Shown here: piece after piece, positions 1 to 8,117 of the stretch
How positions within the stretch are numbered: position 1 is the stretch's first letter
Layout of the letters: every line of letters starts with the position of its first letter
Assembly (NCBI GenBank): GCA_945834405.1
Contig: CAMAHD010000006.1
Coordinates: 1-39,622, forward strand
Direction: 5' to 3'
DNA length: 39,622 nucleotides
Source of the DNA: an uncultured Prevotella sp.
Lineage (GTDB): Bacteria; Bacteroidota; Bacteroidia; Bacteroidales; Bacteroidaceae
Made by a program: the position numbers and the translations under genes
The notes under the pieces: generated by a model
Told to the model about the DNA's origin: nothing
The model's database searches: none
Seen by the model: only the letters and a program-made list of their open reading frames with translations

Positions 1-198
1 GTTGTCTTAGTTGTCGTTTTTTATGACAACAGGGACAAATGATAACAACATTTTGTTGAAGTAAGATTTAACGGCGTGAAATATAACTACCATAAGTAGG
101 AAAGAACTGATTTGTAGTTATTGGCTGATAATTACATAGGTAAAGGCTGATGATAATAAAACAATAGAAATCAATGGATTATGTAACAGCAGAAGGCT
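1..198. other. AT-rich stretch downstream of the B12 operon, no gene seen
   Basis: No convincing ORF starts here on the minus strand. The longest one I find is 28 codons, so no BtuD-type ATPase directly follows btuC. Two inverted repeats are visible: GTTGTC at 10-15 with GACAAC at 25-30, and ATAACTAC at 83-90 with GTAGTTAT at 114-121. Either could be a weak terminator of the minus-strand operon, but neither has a clean T-run. One plus frame is open from base 1 to a TGA at 40-42 and might be the tail of an upstream gene; this cannot be judged. Confidence 0.4.
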
Positions 199-1218
199 TC
201 ACCATGAAGACTTGCAGAGATAACGGATGATGACGGGAGCACCAACCAAGGGAGTCACGGCATTCAAAGGAATGATACCCCAGTGAAAAGGAAGCATACA
301 GACCAGGTTGCACAGAAGGGCAAGCAGAGCTCCGCCCAAGACGGTTGCTGGCAGAAGCTGACGATGACTGTCTGTATGAAGGAGCGCTTTTGCCAGATGG
401 GGTATTGCCAAGCCAAGGAAGCTGACGGGTCCGCAGAAGGTTGTGATGACGGCTGTCAGCGTGCCCGTGACAAGCAATAAGAAGAAGCGCAAACGACGGA
501 TATTGAATCCGAGATTCTGGGCGTATGAATCGCCGAGCAATAAGGCATCCAGCGGTTTCATCATCAAAGCGGAAGCAATGATACCCAAGAGCGTGAGAAC
601 AGAGAAAAGGGGTAACTGACTGCTGTTGACACCACCGAAATTGCCCATACCCCATACAAGATATGACTTCACGCCTTCTTCGGTAGCAAAGAAATTAAGC
701 AAGGAGATGGCTGATGAAGCCAGATAGCCTATCATAATACCTACTATGAGCAAGGCAGCATGACCACGCACGATGGTCGAAAAGAAAAGGATGAGGAGCA
801 TCACGAGCACAGCGCCTGCCAAGGATGCAAAAAGAATGGCAAATGTTCCGGACAAAGAACAGATGCCGACACTGACCGTGCCTCCCATCATCAAGACAAC
901 GAGAGCAACACCCAGGCCTGCACCACTGCTGATACCAAAGATAGAGGGGTCTGCCAAGGGATTACGGAAAAGGGTTTGCAACAGCAAACCACTGACTCCC
1001 AAAGCACTGCCTGCCAGCATGGCTGTAATAGCCTGGGGCAAACGAGACTCGACGACGATGAACTGCCAGGTAGGATTGGCACTGCCCCTGCCGAGAAGTA
1101 TGTCTGCCACAGCAGTCAAAGGAATACTCACTGAACCTACCAGGAGATTCAACGAGAAGAGCAGCAGACATGCCGTCAGAAGCATCAATGCCTTCAGTGT
1201 ATGGTGGGTTGACTTCAT
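199..1218 (-). CDS. btuC: FecCD/BtuC-type ABC transporter permease, probably for cobalamin
   Basis: This is the inner-membrane channel of a type II ABC importer and would move corrinoid from a periplasmic binding protein into the cytoplasm. The 339-residue length and the regular alternation of hydrophobic helices fit the FecCD family. Family segments include a glycine-rich GISSGAGLG near residue 100 and a C-terminal stretch ending PLVGAPVIIRYL. It is the last visible gene of a minus-strand operon that begins with a cobalamin riboswitch and btuB, starting 27 bases after the btuF-like gene. That context favours B12 over heme or siderophore as substrate. The partner ATPase (BtuD) is not next to it. 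Family assignment is firm; substrate rests on context. Confidence 0.88.
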   Translation of the reverse strand: MKSTHHTLKALMLLTACLLLFSLNLLVGSVSIPLTAVADILLGRGSANPTWQFIVVESRLPQAITAMLAGSALGVSGLLLQTLFRNPLADPSIFGISSGAGLGVALVVLMMGGTVSVGICSLSGTFAILFASLAGAVLVMLLILFFSTIVRGHAALLIVGIMIGYLASSAISLLNFFATEEGVKSYLVWGMGNFGGVNSSQLPLFSVLTLLGIIASALMMKPLDALLLGDSYAQNLGFNIRRLRFFLLLVTGTLTAVITTFCGPVSFLGLAIPHLAKALLHTDSHRQLLPATVLGGALLALLCNLVCMLPFHWGIIPLNAVTPLVGAPVIIRYLCKSSW

Positions 1219-1245
1219 GTTTGTCGGTGGATGAATGGTAATGAA

Positions 1246-2391
1246 CTACTGTGGAAGGCGGATAAAATATCGGCTGCTGCCCAACTGAAGTTCTGGATGG
1301 GCAAGGGTGATGAAGTCTGACAGCAAGAGGTCGGGTCGGAAAGGCACTTCTTCATAAAAGAGACTGCTGCGCGTGTCACAACCATAGCACTGTCCATGCT
1401 GAAAAGCCTTCATGCGGGCATAACCATGATACTCAGACAGCAGTGTCTGCAGGGTATAGGTGTCGAGCAACGGACTTTCGTAACGCAGGAGCCAAAGGGT
1501 GGCTGTGCTGCCTTGTTCCAGTACTTTCTCAAACGGCAGGGCGACACTGCCTGCATGGGTATCATCGGCAAAGACATAGCTAACGGCTGCATCGCGAAGC
1601 ATGGAACCTAAAGTGCTCTTGCCTCCGGGAACATACCAGACACTGCCCGTCAACTTATCCATCAGGAGTGTAGGGCGAGTCTTTGTCTGAGAAGCCTTTC
1701 GGCAGAGTTCCTGATAGTTGGTTTCCACCTGACGGAAGATGGAATCTGCCAGATGTTCGCGTCCGGTCAGCAGTCCGTAGAAGCGAATCCACTCAGCGCG
1801 TCCAAGAGCCGTAGACTCCATATAGTCGGCACACTCAATGACAGGCACTCCCAACTCGCCCACCTTTCCATAACCGCCACTGTTGTCGAAGGGCGAAAGG
1901 AACATGGCATCAGGCTGCAGGGCAATGATACGCTCGACGTCGGGACTGAGCGAACTGCCTACATTGACTATCTTTCCACTCTTGCAGAGTTGCTTCAGCG
2001 AAGGAGAATGGACATACTCTACGTCTGCCATGCCTGCCAATGCCGATTCGGCATGAAGCTGTTGCAACAGACTGGCATGAACCGTGGTGAAGGCGACAGT
2101 ATGGGTCAGCGGAACCCGAACGACCGTTCCCCGTTGACGCAGAGATGACTCATCTGGCTCAGCTCCTTTCTTGACCAGGAAATAGCGATGAAGCAGCTGT
2201 CCCTTATGCCAGGGATTCTGCACGGAAACCTCCGTGTAGCTGCCGAAGTCAACCATCTGAAGCAGCTGGGCATGGCGCATCAACAGGGTGTCGCCCTGCT
2301 CCCCGCCGGCAGTTTTACGACTACCACACGAGGCACAGAGCGTCACTATAATAAAAAACGATAAAATATTAAGTACCAAATACTTATTCAT
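1246..2391 (-). CDS. btuF: BtuF-like periplasmic substrate-binding lipoprotein
   Basis: Predicted binding protein that hands cobalamin to the BtuC-like permease. From the chosen ATG the protein starts with a short basic end, a hydrophobic core and a lipobox ending CASC, so it should be a lipoprotein. The body fits the class III (Fe/B12) binding-protein fold: a DVERIIALQPDAMF segment and a later PGGKSTLGSMLRDA segment are typical. At about 381 residues it is longer than E. coli BtuF; the extra length is N-terminal. The frame is open upstream to a GTG at 2409 and an ATG at 2406. The ATG at 2406 overlaps the upstream stop as TGATG, so translational coupling is possible; I preferred 2391 because it gives a compact lipoprotein signal. 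Substrate is inferred from the riboswitch-led operon. Confidence 0.8.
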   Translation of the reverse strand: MNKYLVLNILSFFIIVTLCASCGSRKTAGGEQGDTLLMRHAQLLQMVDFGSYTEVSVQNPWHKGQLLHRYFLVKKGAEPDESSLRQRGTVVRVPLTHTVAFTTVHASLLQQLHAESALAGMADVEYVHSPSLKQLCKSGKIVNVGSSLSPDVERIIALQPDAMFLSPFDNSGGYGKVGELGVPVIECADYMESTALGRAEWIRFYGLLTGREHLADSIFRQVETNYQELCRKASQTKTRPTLLMDKLTGSVWYVPGGKSTLGSMLRDAAVSYVFADDTHAGSVALPFEKVLEQGSTATLWLLRYESPLLDTYTLQTLLSEYHGYARMKAFQHGQCYGCDTRSSLFYEEVPFRPDLLLSDFITLAHPELQLGSSRYFIRLPQ

Positions 2392-2405
2392 TCTATGACA
2401 TATCA

Positions 2406-3287
2406 TCACTTAACCAATACTTTGCGAACCGTTCCATCACTCATACGCTGGAGATTCAATCCGCGAGTCTGGAGTTGCTGACGTCCACTGAGGTTAAAGT
2501 TCTTCACTACAGAAGGATGGTTGTCGCTGCTATCGGCATTGGTGATGCCAGTATTGACAGCAAGGGTAACATCATCGATGCAGGCATAAGCAGGAGTGAG
2601 CATACCCCATTCGTTTGACTGAGAGCTGTCGAAAGAGATTTCAATTTTCTGCACAGTGCCGAGAGAGCTCAGGTCGAGCCAAGTCCAGTCTTTTACATAG
2701 CTGTGGTCAGCCGGATTTTCAGAACGGTAGTCTGCCAGATATACATTCACACTGCCAGTCTTTACACCATTGGCATAGCCCGTGACCGTCATCGTCTGCC
2801 AGTCGCCAGTAACGAAAGCGGTAGAATAGTCAGTGCCTCTGAGCACGGCATCTTCCAGGAAAGAACTGTTGGTAAAGTAAAGTCCCTGTATCTGGGTGCC
2901 AGCCTCGTCAACGACGTCGATTGTTTCACCATAGGGATATGCCACCATAAATTGACTGCCGCTATGAGCCTTGCCTGTCACATTATTATATTGGTCGGGA
3001 TCCAAGTTGACGTAGGAAGTCTCTGTACGGTTTGAAATGGCGTAGCCCGACCAGTAATAGACAGAATTGCTGATGTTGAACTTCAGACCGCCCTCCTCAT
3101 AGGAACATAAATAGGTGGTGCCACCATAATCATTGGTTATTCCTTCTCCATTGGTGTCTCCTATCCAGAAACCATCTTCATTGAGAGTCTGGTTCTCAAA
3201 GGAAACCACGGTGCTGTTCTGGGCATGAGCCTGAGTAAATAGGGCTGCCGCAAAGGCGAGACCCATGATAGAGTAAATCTTTTTCAT
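2406..3287 (-). CDS. Secreted DUF4465-family protein of the B12 locus
   Basis: A 293-residue exported protein. The N-terminus is a type I signal peptide with likely cleavage after AHA (about residue 22), and there is no lipobox. The body matches the DUF4465 family: early SFENQTL and FWIGDTNGEG, then GSQFMVAY and a late WTWLDLSSLG-type segment. The end reads like a C-terminal sorting domain, with a FNLSGRQ strand and a tail GTVRKVLVK, as seen in many Prevotella proteins thought to use type IX secretion. It lies between the propeller lipoprotein and btuF. DUF4465 proteins recur beside btuB in Bacteroidota, and a B12-binding surface family (BtuH) has been described from such loci. Whether this protein belongs to it I cannot tell by eye. 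Confidence 0.75.
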   Translation of the reverse strand: MKKIYSIMGLAFAAALFTQAHAQNSTVVSFENQTLNEDGFWIGDTNGEGITNDYGGTTYLCSYEEGGLKFNISNSVYYWSGYAISNRTETSYVNLDPDQYNNVTGKAHSGSQFMVAYPYGETIDVVDEAGTQIQGLYFTNSSFLEDAVLRGTDYSTAFVTGDWQTMTVTGYANGVKTGSVNVYLADYRSENPADHSYVKDWTWLDLSSLGTVQKIEISFDSSQSNEWGMLTPAYACIDDVTLAVNTGITNADSSDNHPSVVKNFNLSGRQQLQTRGLNLQRMSDGTVRKVLVK

Positions 3288-3341
3288 CTTGTTTGTTAGT
3301 TTTTTGTTATTAATAATATTTGTTGGTTGTATCTTCTTCTG

Positions 3342-5354
3342 TCATTCTTCCGAAAGATGCAGGTCTTCGGCTCCTGTCACTTCGGTAGAGGTCTCTCCTA
3401 TCCATCCACACTTCTGGTTGACTCCCGTATAAACCCTCACAAAGTGTATGCAGGGCAGATGAACAGGCTGGCGCTTGGCATCCACAGCCCATCCTATGTC
3501 GAAACTGCATCCTTCACGGTTTCTGTTAGGCAGATTGTCGGCATAGCCGTAACTGAAGCTGCTCAGATACCAATAGGGTGCCGTTTCCGTGCCTCTGTTC
3601 TCTGCATTAGAGGGAAGGAGAGTTCCCGTGAAGGTAAGCGGCTGGCTGTGCCACAGCGGATAATATTCCTGGGTGTGGTAACCGTTTCGGTCTACCGTAC
3701 CCGACTGTCCGCGACTGTCCGTCCAGGGTACAGACTGCATGGGCGATGGCTGATAGGTGATGGAATAGTTGTATACCAGCTCTCCTGCCTGCTCCGCTTC
3801 GGCACTGCCCTGGAGTTCATACCAGGTATCGTCGGGCTTGCCATTACCATTATCATCAACAGACACCATGACGACTCCCGGTTCGGCTCCACCCTGATTG
3901 GTATTGCCTCGGATAAAGAAGTCGAGCTCACCCGACACATTCACGATGGGATGGTCAAAGTGGAAAGTAATATATCCACCATAGGCACCGAGCGTAACCG
4001 TGCCATTGTTGCCTCCGGCTAATGCCTCCGTGCATTTTCTAATCATGTCCTCTTCGGTATCACCGTCGTCATAGCGCGGCAAGAGGTTGACAAACTGTCC
4101 CGGTGCGGGGCAGTATTCATCGACAGCCTGGATATATCGGCTCTTCTCCGCATCGGCAGGCTGCTCGTCGGCAGGACTGACAGCGGTACCCACAAAAGCG
4201 GCACTGCATGGTATGTCGCCTGTCCATACGGTCCAATCGTAAGTGCCATCGGCAAGGAAATGGAGCAACTGACCACTAGAAACGTAGTTCTTGGCATCCA
4301 TGATATAAAAGTCGCGATGAAGGGGATTGACGGCTATGGCATAAGCCATCTCTACCTCTGACAGCTGAGGGGCATCGGTCAGGGGGGAGCGCAGCGTCTG
4401 ATGGGTCTTCACACTGATGATGCCACTGGCAAGGGCGTTTCTCGACGTCGGCTGATGATAGTCGGCACCGATATAGAAGAGTGAATCACCCACAATGCAA
4501 AAGTCACTGACACGCACGTCCAATGCCTTGGGTGTCTGTAATCCTCCCTGTCCGTCGGGTGCCAACACATAGAGTCGGGACGGCAGGGAACTGTTGTCTC
4601 CACGCGAGCTGACCCACAGCTGTCCATACTTGTCTGCACGCAGACGATGAAGGTTGGGGGCTACTTCTATCTTCTGAATCTCAGTAAAGCTGTCAAGGTC
4701 GATGACACTCACCGTGCAATCATAGTTGGGAGCACGATAGCCACCGCTGTTGGCAACATAAAGACGATTGCCTATGACAGCCATTTCTTCGGGTTGATAG
4801 CCTACAACGACGGAGTCGACTTTCTGCAGTGTCAGCGTATCAACCTGATATACTCTTCCTAAAGGCGCATCACCCGACATCTGCACAGGACCTACATACG
4901 AACTGACATAGGCATAACCATCGGCAAATGCCACATAGCGACAGTTTGGAATATCTATCTTACCCTTCTTGCGACAGTCGGCAGCCGAGGCTACTTCTAC
5001 CTTATTGGAACAGTTGACCACTATCCATAGCTGACTGCCATATACCTTGATGTCGTTGCCTACATCTCCCAACTCCTTGACCGAATTGGGATTACGCTCG
5101 GCATAGATATTGCGGTAATAGGTGGATGGGGTGATGCTGTCGCCAAAGAACAGATAGTCTACCGATGCCTTGTTGCTCCCCATGTTGCCCTCACAGAGCA
5201 CATACATTCCACAAAAATCGCCGTCAGCAGATGAGTTTGGCTGACCACCTATCTGCTGAGAGTCGGACAGTTGGACAAACTCGTCATGGCGGCACGCTGT
5301 ATAGAACAGGGTTGCTGTCAGGAGCATCATCAGTATATGTATCTTTTTCTTCAT
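3342..5354 (-). CDS. btuG: BtuG-like surface beta-propeller lipoprotein with extra C-terminal domain
   Basis: A 670-residue lipoprotein with lipobox YTAC (Cys21), followed at once by acidic HDE, consistent with Bacteroidota surface export. Residues about 45-400 look like a YncE/DUF5074-type propeller with repeated blade motifs such as RLYVANSGG and KVEVAPNLHRL. BtuG lipoproteins cap BtuB and capture cobalamin with very high affinity. Position directly after btuB, behind a cobalamin riboswitch, supports that role. From about residue 440 a second domain follows with DFFIRGNT, a calcium-site-like DDNGNGKPDD and WYELQGS; the propeller-only BtuG I know of is much shorter. The role of this second domain is unknown. 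The btuG symbol is by context and fold impression only. Confidence 0.7.
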   Translation of the reverse strand: MKKKIHILMMLLTATLFYTACRHDEFVQLSDSQQIGGQPNSSADGDFCGMYVLCEGNMGSNKASVDYLFFGDSITPSTYYRNIYAERNPNSVKELGDVGNDIKVYGSQLWIVVNCSNKVEVASAADCRKKGKIDIPNCRYVAFADGYAYVSSYVGPVQMSGDAPLGRVYQVDTLTLQKVDSVVVGYQPEEMAVIGNRLYVANSGGYRAPNYDCTVSVIDLDSFTEIQKIEVAPNLHRLRADKYGQLWVSSRGDNSSLPSRLYVLAPDGQGGLQTPKALDVRVSDFCIVGDSLFYIGADYHQPTSRNALASGIISVKTHQTLRSPLTDAPQLSEVEMAYAIAVNPLHRDFYIMDAKNYVSSGQLLHFLADGTYDWTVWTGDIPCSAAFVGTAVSPADEQPADAEKSRYIQAVDEYCPAPGQFVNLLPRYDDGDTEEDMIRKCTEALAGGNNGTVTLGAYGGYITFHFDHPIVNVSGELDFFIRGNTNQGGAEPGVVMVSVDDNGNGKPDDTWYELQGSAEAEQAGELVYNYSITYQPSPMQSVPWTDSRGQSGTVDRNGYHTQEYYPLWHSQPLTFTGTLLPSNAENRGTETAPYWYLSSFSYGYADNLPNRNREGCSFDIGWAVDAKRQPVHLPCIHFVRVYTGVNQKCGWIGETSTEVTGAEDLHLSEE

Positions 5355-5411
5355 GTCGTTTTATTACTTGTTTGTTAAGAGCTTTGTTGAGGTCACAGAT
5401 TTTTGCCGGCA

Positions 5412-7463
5412 TCACCATTCTACCGTGAGAGTCAGGGCTGCATTGCGTTTGGGCATCGGATAATTCAGTATCACATCGTAATCCTGACTGAACAGGTTGT
5501 TCACCTGGAGTGCCATGCGCAGAAGCACGGGTTTGAGTGTCAGCTGATATGCCACTGCCAGGTCGCTGGTGTACCACGGTTGCAGGTGATTGACTGGTAT
5601 ATTCTCTTGCTGGCTGTACCGCTCTCCTGCATAGATGAAGCTGTAGTTCAGTTCCCAAGCTCCGCAACTCACATTGACTACGGCAGAGCCGCTGTGTGTG
5701 GGGATATAGGGTATCTGGTCACGATAGAACGACTGCTGGGGGTCGGTCACGTCGATGGCTTTCTGCCAGGTATATTGCAGTCGGGTTTCCACCCTGAGTG
5801 TCCGCATGGGTTGAAAAGCTGCCATTGCCTGCATGTCTACGCCCGTGATGTGTACCTTTCCGAGATTCAGCATGGTCCATCGGAATTGCTCTCCCTTGGG
5901 ATAAGCTACTATCTTGTTGTGGACACTGTTGTAGTAGACATCCGTCTGAAGACTGAACTCGCGGAGCCAACCGCGCTGAATGCTCTTGGCAAGCGTCAAT
6001 CCGGCATCGTACTGCAGAGCCGTTTCGGGTTTCAGCCGTGCATTGCCCACCTCGGTATAATAGAGGTCATTGAAAGTGGGCATTCGGAAACTCTTCTTCG
6101 CGAAGCATCGCAGTGTCAACAGACGAGAGTCGAAGGGAGTATACTGGGCGATGATGGCAGGAGCCAGTTCGCGCGGATGTCCCTCACGGTCATCAACTAT
6201 AGAGGCTGCCAGACTCCCCTGCATACTGAGTCTGTCGAGAGTCAGTGCCGTAGCTAATGCGAAGGAATGAGCGTGTCTGGTGGGTGAGCTGAAGCCTTGT
6301 ATGTCGGCATCAAGGAAATTCCACCTGTAATCGTAACAGAAGGAGGCTGTCCATTGTTCGCTCAGTTCGTATAGGTTTGCCCAAGAGAAGTAGAGCTCCT
6401 GCTGCATATAGCTGTTGTCTATCATCATCTTGGTCGTATCGCGGTTCACGTACCGTGTATCATAGTAGGCATATTTTGCCATGAGCTTGGTCATCAGGCG
6501 AGGCAAGAGGCGCTGATGGGCTGATGCCTGCACAAAGTGGTTGTGGTCCCACTGGCGTTCTCCTCTGCGCCATACATTGTTGACGATGGCTCCGGGGATG
6601 CCTCTTTCTGAGTTATAGCTGTAGAGCTTGGCTGTCCAACTGCCTTCTGTCAGCTTACCAAACAGATTGGCTTCTGCCCTCCACGCCCATATATCTCCAT
6701 TCTGTCTGACGGCAGTGGTGTCGTAGGCTACGGTTCCATCGCTGTTCTTTCTTCTGTATCGGAAACGGTATTTTCCCGAAGAAGTGAGTGCTCCGGCACT
6801 GATGCTGGCTGCCAGAGAGGCAGAGAGACGCTGCTCATAAAGCAGTGAACCCTGAAGCAAGTCGCTGGCTCCGTATTTCATCCTTGCCTTGAAATGACGA
6901 GTGCGCACACTGTCCAACCTGGGGGTACGGGTGCGGATATAGACGGAGCCTGCCTTGGTAAAGTCGGCAGCAGACTGGAAGATGGCACTTTTCTGAGCAT
7001 TGTACAGACTGATTTCTTCGACATTGTCCAAAGACAACTGTCCGAGGTCTATCTGTCCATTCTGGGCATTTCCCAACTCTACTCCATCGTAGAACACTCC
7101 GAGATGATTGGTGCCCATACTTCTGATGTTGACGGTCTTGACACCTCCCACTCCACCATAATCCTTGATTTGCAGTCCGCCGAAATATCTCAAAGCATCT
7201 GCAACGGATTGAGTGCCCAGTTTCTCCAACTGCCGGGCATCAATATGCTGTGCAGGAACCACCTCTCTGCCTGCAGTCTTGGCTGTGACTACAACAGCTT
7301 TGATATGATGCATACTGTCCAGAAGGTCGGTCGGTTCGGCTGACCGCTCATCCTGATGCTTCACATCTGCGGCTATGACACTCTGTGCCATACAGAGCAA
7401 TCCGATGCAGGCAGTGGACAGTCTTGTCCACTCTTGTCGAATGTTCTTGTAAATCACATTCAT
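5412..7463 (-). CDS. btuB: TonB-dependent cobalamin receptor BtuB
   Basis: Outer-membrane gated barrel that imports vitamin B12 using TonB energy. The 683 residues begin with a signal sequence ending near VIAA, then a TonB-box-like VVVTAKT near residue 57. A plug domain follows: VADALRYFGG, then VNIRSMGTNHLGVFYDGVEL and FTKAGSVYIRT. The remainder is alternating beta strands, with a C-terminal strand ending in an aromatic (LTVEW). Length fits the BtuB class. The strongest evidence for substrate is the cobalamin riboswitch in its leader. The start ATG at 7461-7463 lies about 70 bases after the B12 box. The stop is 57 bases before the propeller gene start. Expression should fall when cobalamin is plentiful. 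Confidence 0.92.
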   Translation of the reverse strand: MNVIYKNIRQEWTRLSTACIGLLCMAQSVIAADVKHQDERSAEPTDLLDSMHHIKAVVVTAKTAGREVVPAQHIDARQLEKLGTQSVADALRYFGGLQIKDYGGVGGVKTVNIRSMGTNHLGVFYDGVELGNAQNGQIDLGQLSLDNVEEISLYNAQKSAIFQSAADFTKAGSVYIRTRTPRLDSVRTRHFKARMKYGASDLLQGSLLYEQRLSASLAASISAGALTSSGKYRFRYRRKNSDGTVAYDTTAVRQNGDIWAWRAEANLFGKLTEGSWTAKLYSYNSERGIPGAIVNNVWRRGERQWDHNHFVQASAHQRLLPRLMTKLMAKYAYYDTRYVNRDTTKMMIDNSYMQQELYFSWANLYELSEQWTASFCYDYRWNFLDADIQGFSSPTRHAHSFALATALTLDRLSMQGSLAASIVDDREGHPRELAPAIIAQYTPFDSRLLTLRCFAKKSFRMPTFNDLYYTEVGNARLKPETALQYDAGLTLAKSIQRGWLREFSLQTDVYYNSVHNKIVAYPKGEQFRWTMLNLGKVHITGVDMQAMAAFQPMRTLRVETRLQYTWQKAIDVTDPQQSFYRDQIPYIPTHSGSAVVNVSCGAWELNYSFIYAGERYSQQENIPVNHLQPWYTSDLAVAYQLTLKPVLLRMALQVNNLFSQDYDVILNYPMPKRNAALTLTVEW

Positions 7464-7529
7464 GCAGTTTTTGCTTGTTTCTTGATTTCTTGTCTTGCCA
7501 ACCTATATCCACGAGGTTGTCTTGCAGGC

Positions 7530-7692
7530 AATGCAAAGGCAGGTCTTCTGACTTATCGTCTGCGGACAAACGTCTTCCCGAGTTTTCCCAGTGACTTCGT
7601 GTTTGTCTGCAAAAGGACGAAATACAGCAGCGGGTCTGTTGGGGATTCTCACCCCATTCCCTATTATCGCCTATAGCGACCTATGCGCCTGC
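7530..7692 (-). promoter_or_regulatory. Cobalamin riboswitch in the btuB leader
   Basis: Read on the minus strand, this leader carries the conserved cobalamin aptamer elements in order. They are GGGAATGGGGTGAGAATCCC (about 7639-7658), then ACAGACCCGCTGCTGT, then GTCACTGGGAAAACTCGGGA, and finally the B12 box AGTCAGAAGACCTGCC (about 7538-7553). GCAGG at 7688-7692 can pair with CCTGC at 7539-7543 to close P1. Downstream, CAACC/GGTTG around 7496-7517 can form a small hairpin that may serve as the expression platform. Binding of cobalamin should shut off the btuB operon. Confidence 0.95.
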
Positions 7693-7722
7693 AAAGGTAG
7701 TGTTTTTATCTTGTTCCTCCAA
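7692..7722 (-). promoter_or_regulatory. Bacteroidota-type promoter of the btuB operon
   Basis: On the minus strand a -33 TTG (7720-7722) and a -7 TACCTTTG (7692-7699) are separated by 20 bases, matching the TTG-N19/20-TAnnTTTG consensus. Transcription would begin just before the riboswitch aptamer, as expected. Confidence 0.75.
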
Positions 7723-7951
7723 ATTATTCTCATGATTTCTTCTTTCTTTTTTCTTTTGTCATTTCCAAACATCGCTTCGGAGTTCTTGCAACATATAGAA
7801 TCAACATCTTCAAGTTTCGCATGTGCTCAACTTCATCTCCTCAGCCTTCGTCAGCTAAGATAGATGGGGGCGAAAGAATGATTTTTGCAAAAATTCTAAG
7901 AAATTAGAAAAGGTTAATACGAAAAGTGAATAACATCTGCAATTTAATCAG
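7723..7951. other. Divergent intergenic region between btuB and the efflux operon
   Basis: No supported gene. It holds a pyrimidine-rich run (about 7737-7760), a 12-base palindrome TTTTTGCAAAAA at 7882-7893, and directly after it a small hairpin TTCTAA-GAAA-TTAGAA at 7894-7909. These could be regulator-binding sites for the efflux operon, but nothing identifies one. Confidence 0.4.
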
Positions 7952-7959
7952 TATCTTTG
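7952..7959 (+). promoter_or_regulatory. Promoter -7 element for the efflux operon
   Basis: TATCTTTG matches the -7 consensus exactly. No TTG sits at the expected -33 distance, so the promoter may need an activator, perhaps the LytTR regulator encoded at the operon's end. It implies a leader of about 150 bases before the ATG at 8118. Confidence 0.55.
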
Positions 7960-8117
7960 CACACAGATTCGGTTTTAATACAATTGCTGCAAAATCCCTT
8001 CGGAACAACAGCCACGAGAGGGACAACCATGTGATAACAAAATTATACACTTAATAACTAAACGACATCAGACAAACTATTACGCATCACTGCCGTAAAT
8101 TATACATATTCATATAT

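Noticed and set aside
3327..4022. 231-residue plus-strand ORF opposite the propeller lipoprotein
   Set aside because: Antisense shadow without domain or signal sequence.
5403..6257. 284-residue plus-strand ORF opposite btuB
   Set aside because: Antisense to a well-supported TonB receptor, no recognisable domain, no promoter; a codon-bias shadow.
7591..7863. 90-residue plus-strand ORF beside the riboswitch
   Set aside because: It overlaps the riboswitch and its promoter in antisense, and its composition follows the pyrimidine-rich run.
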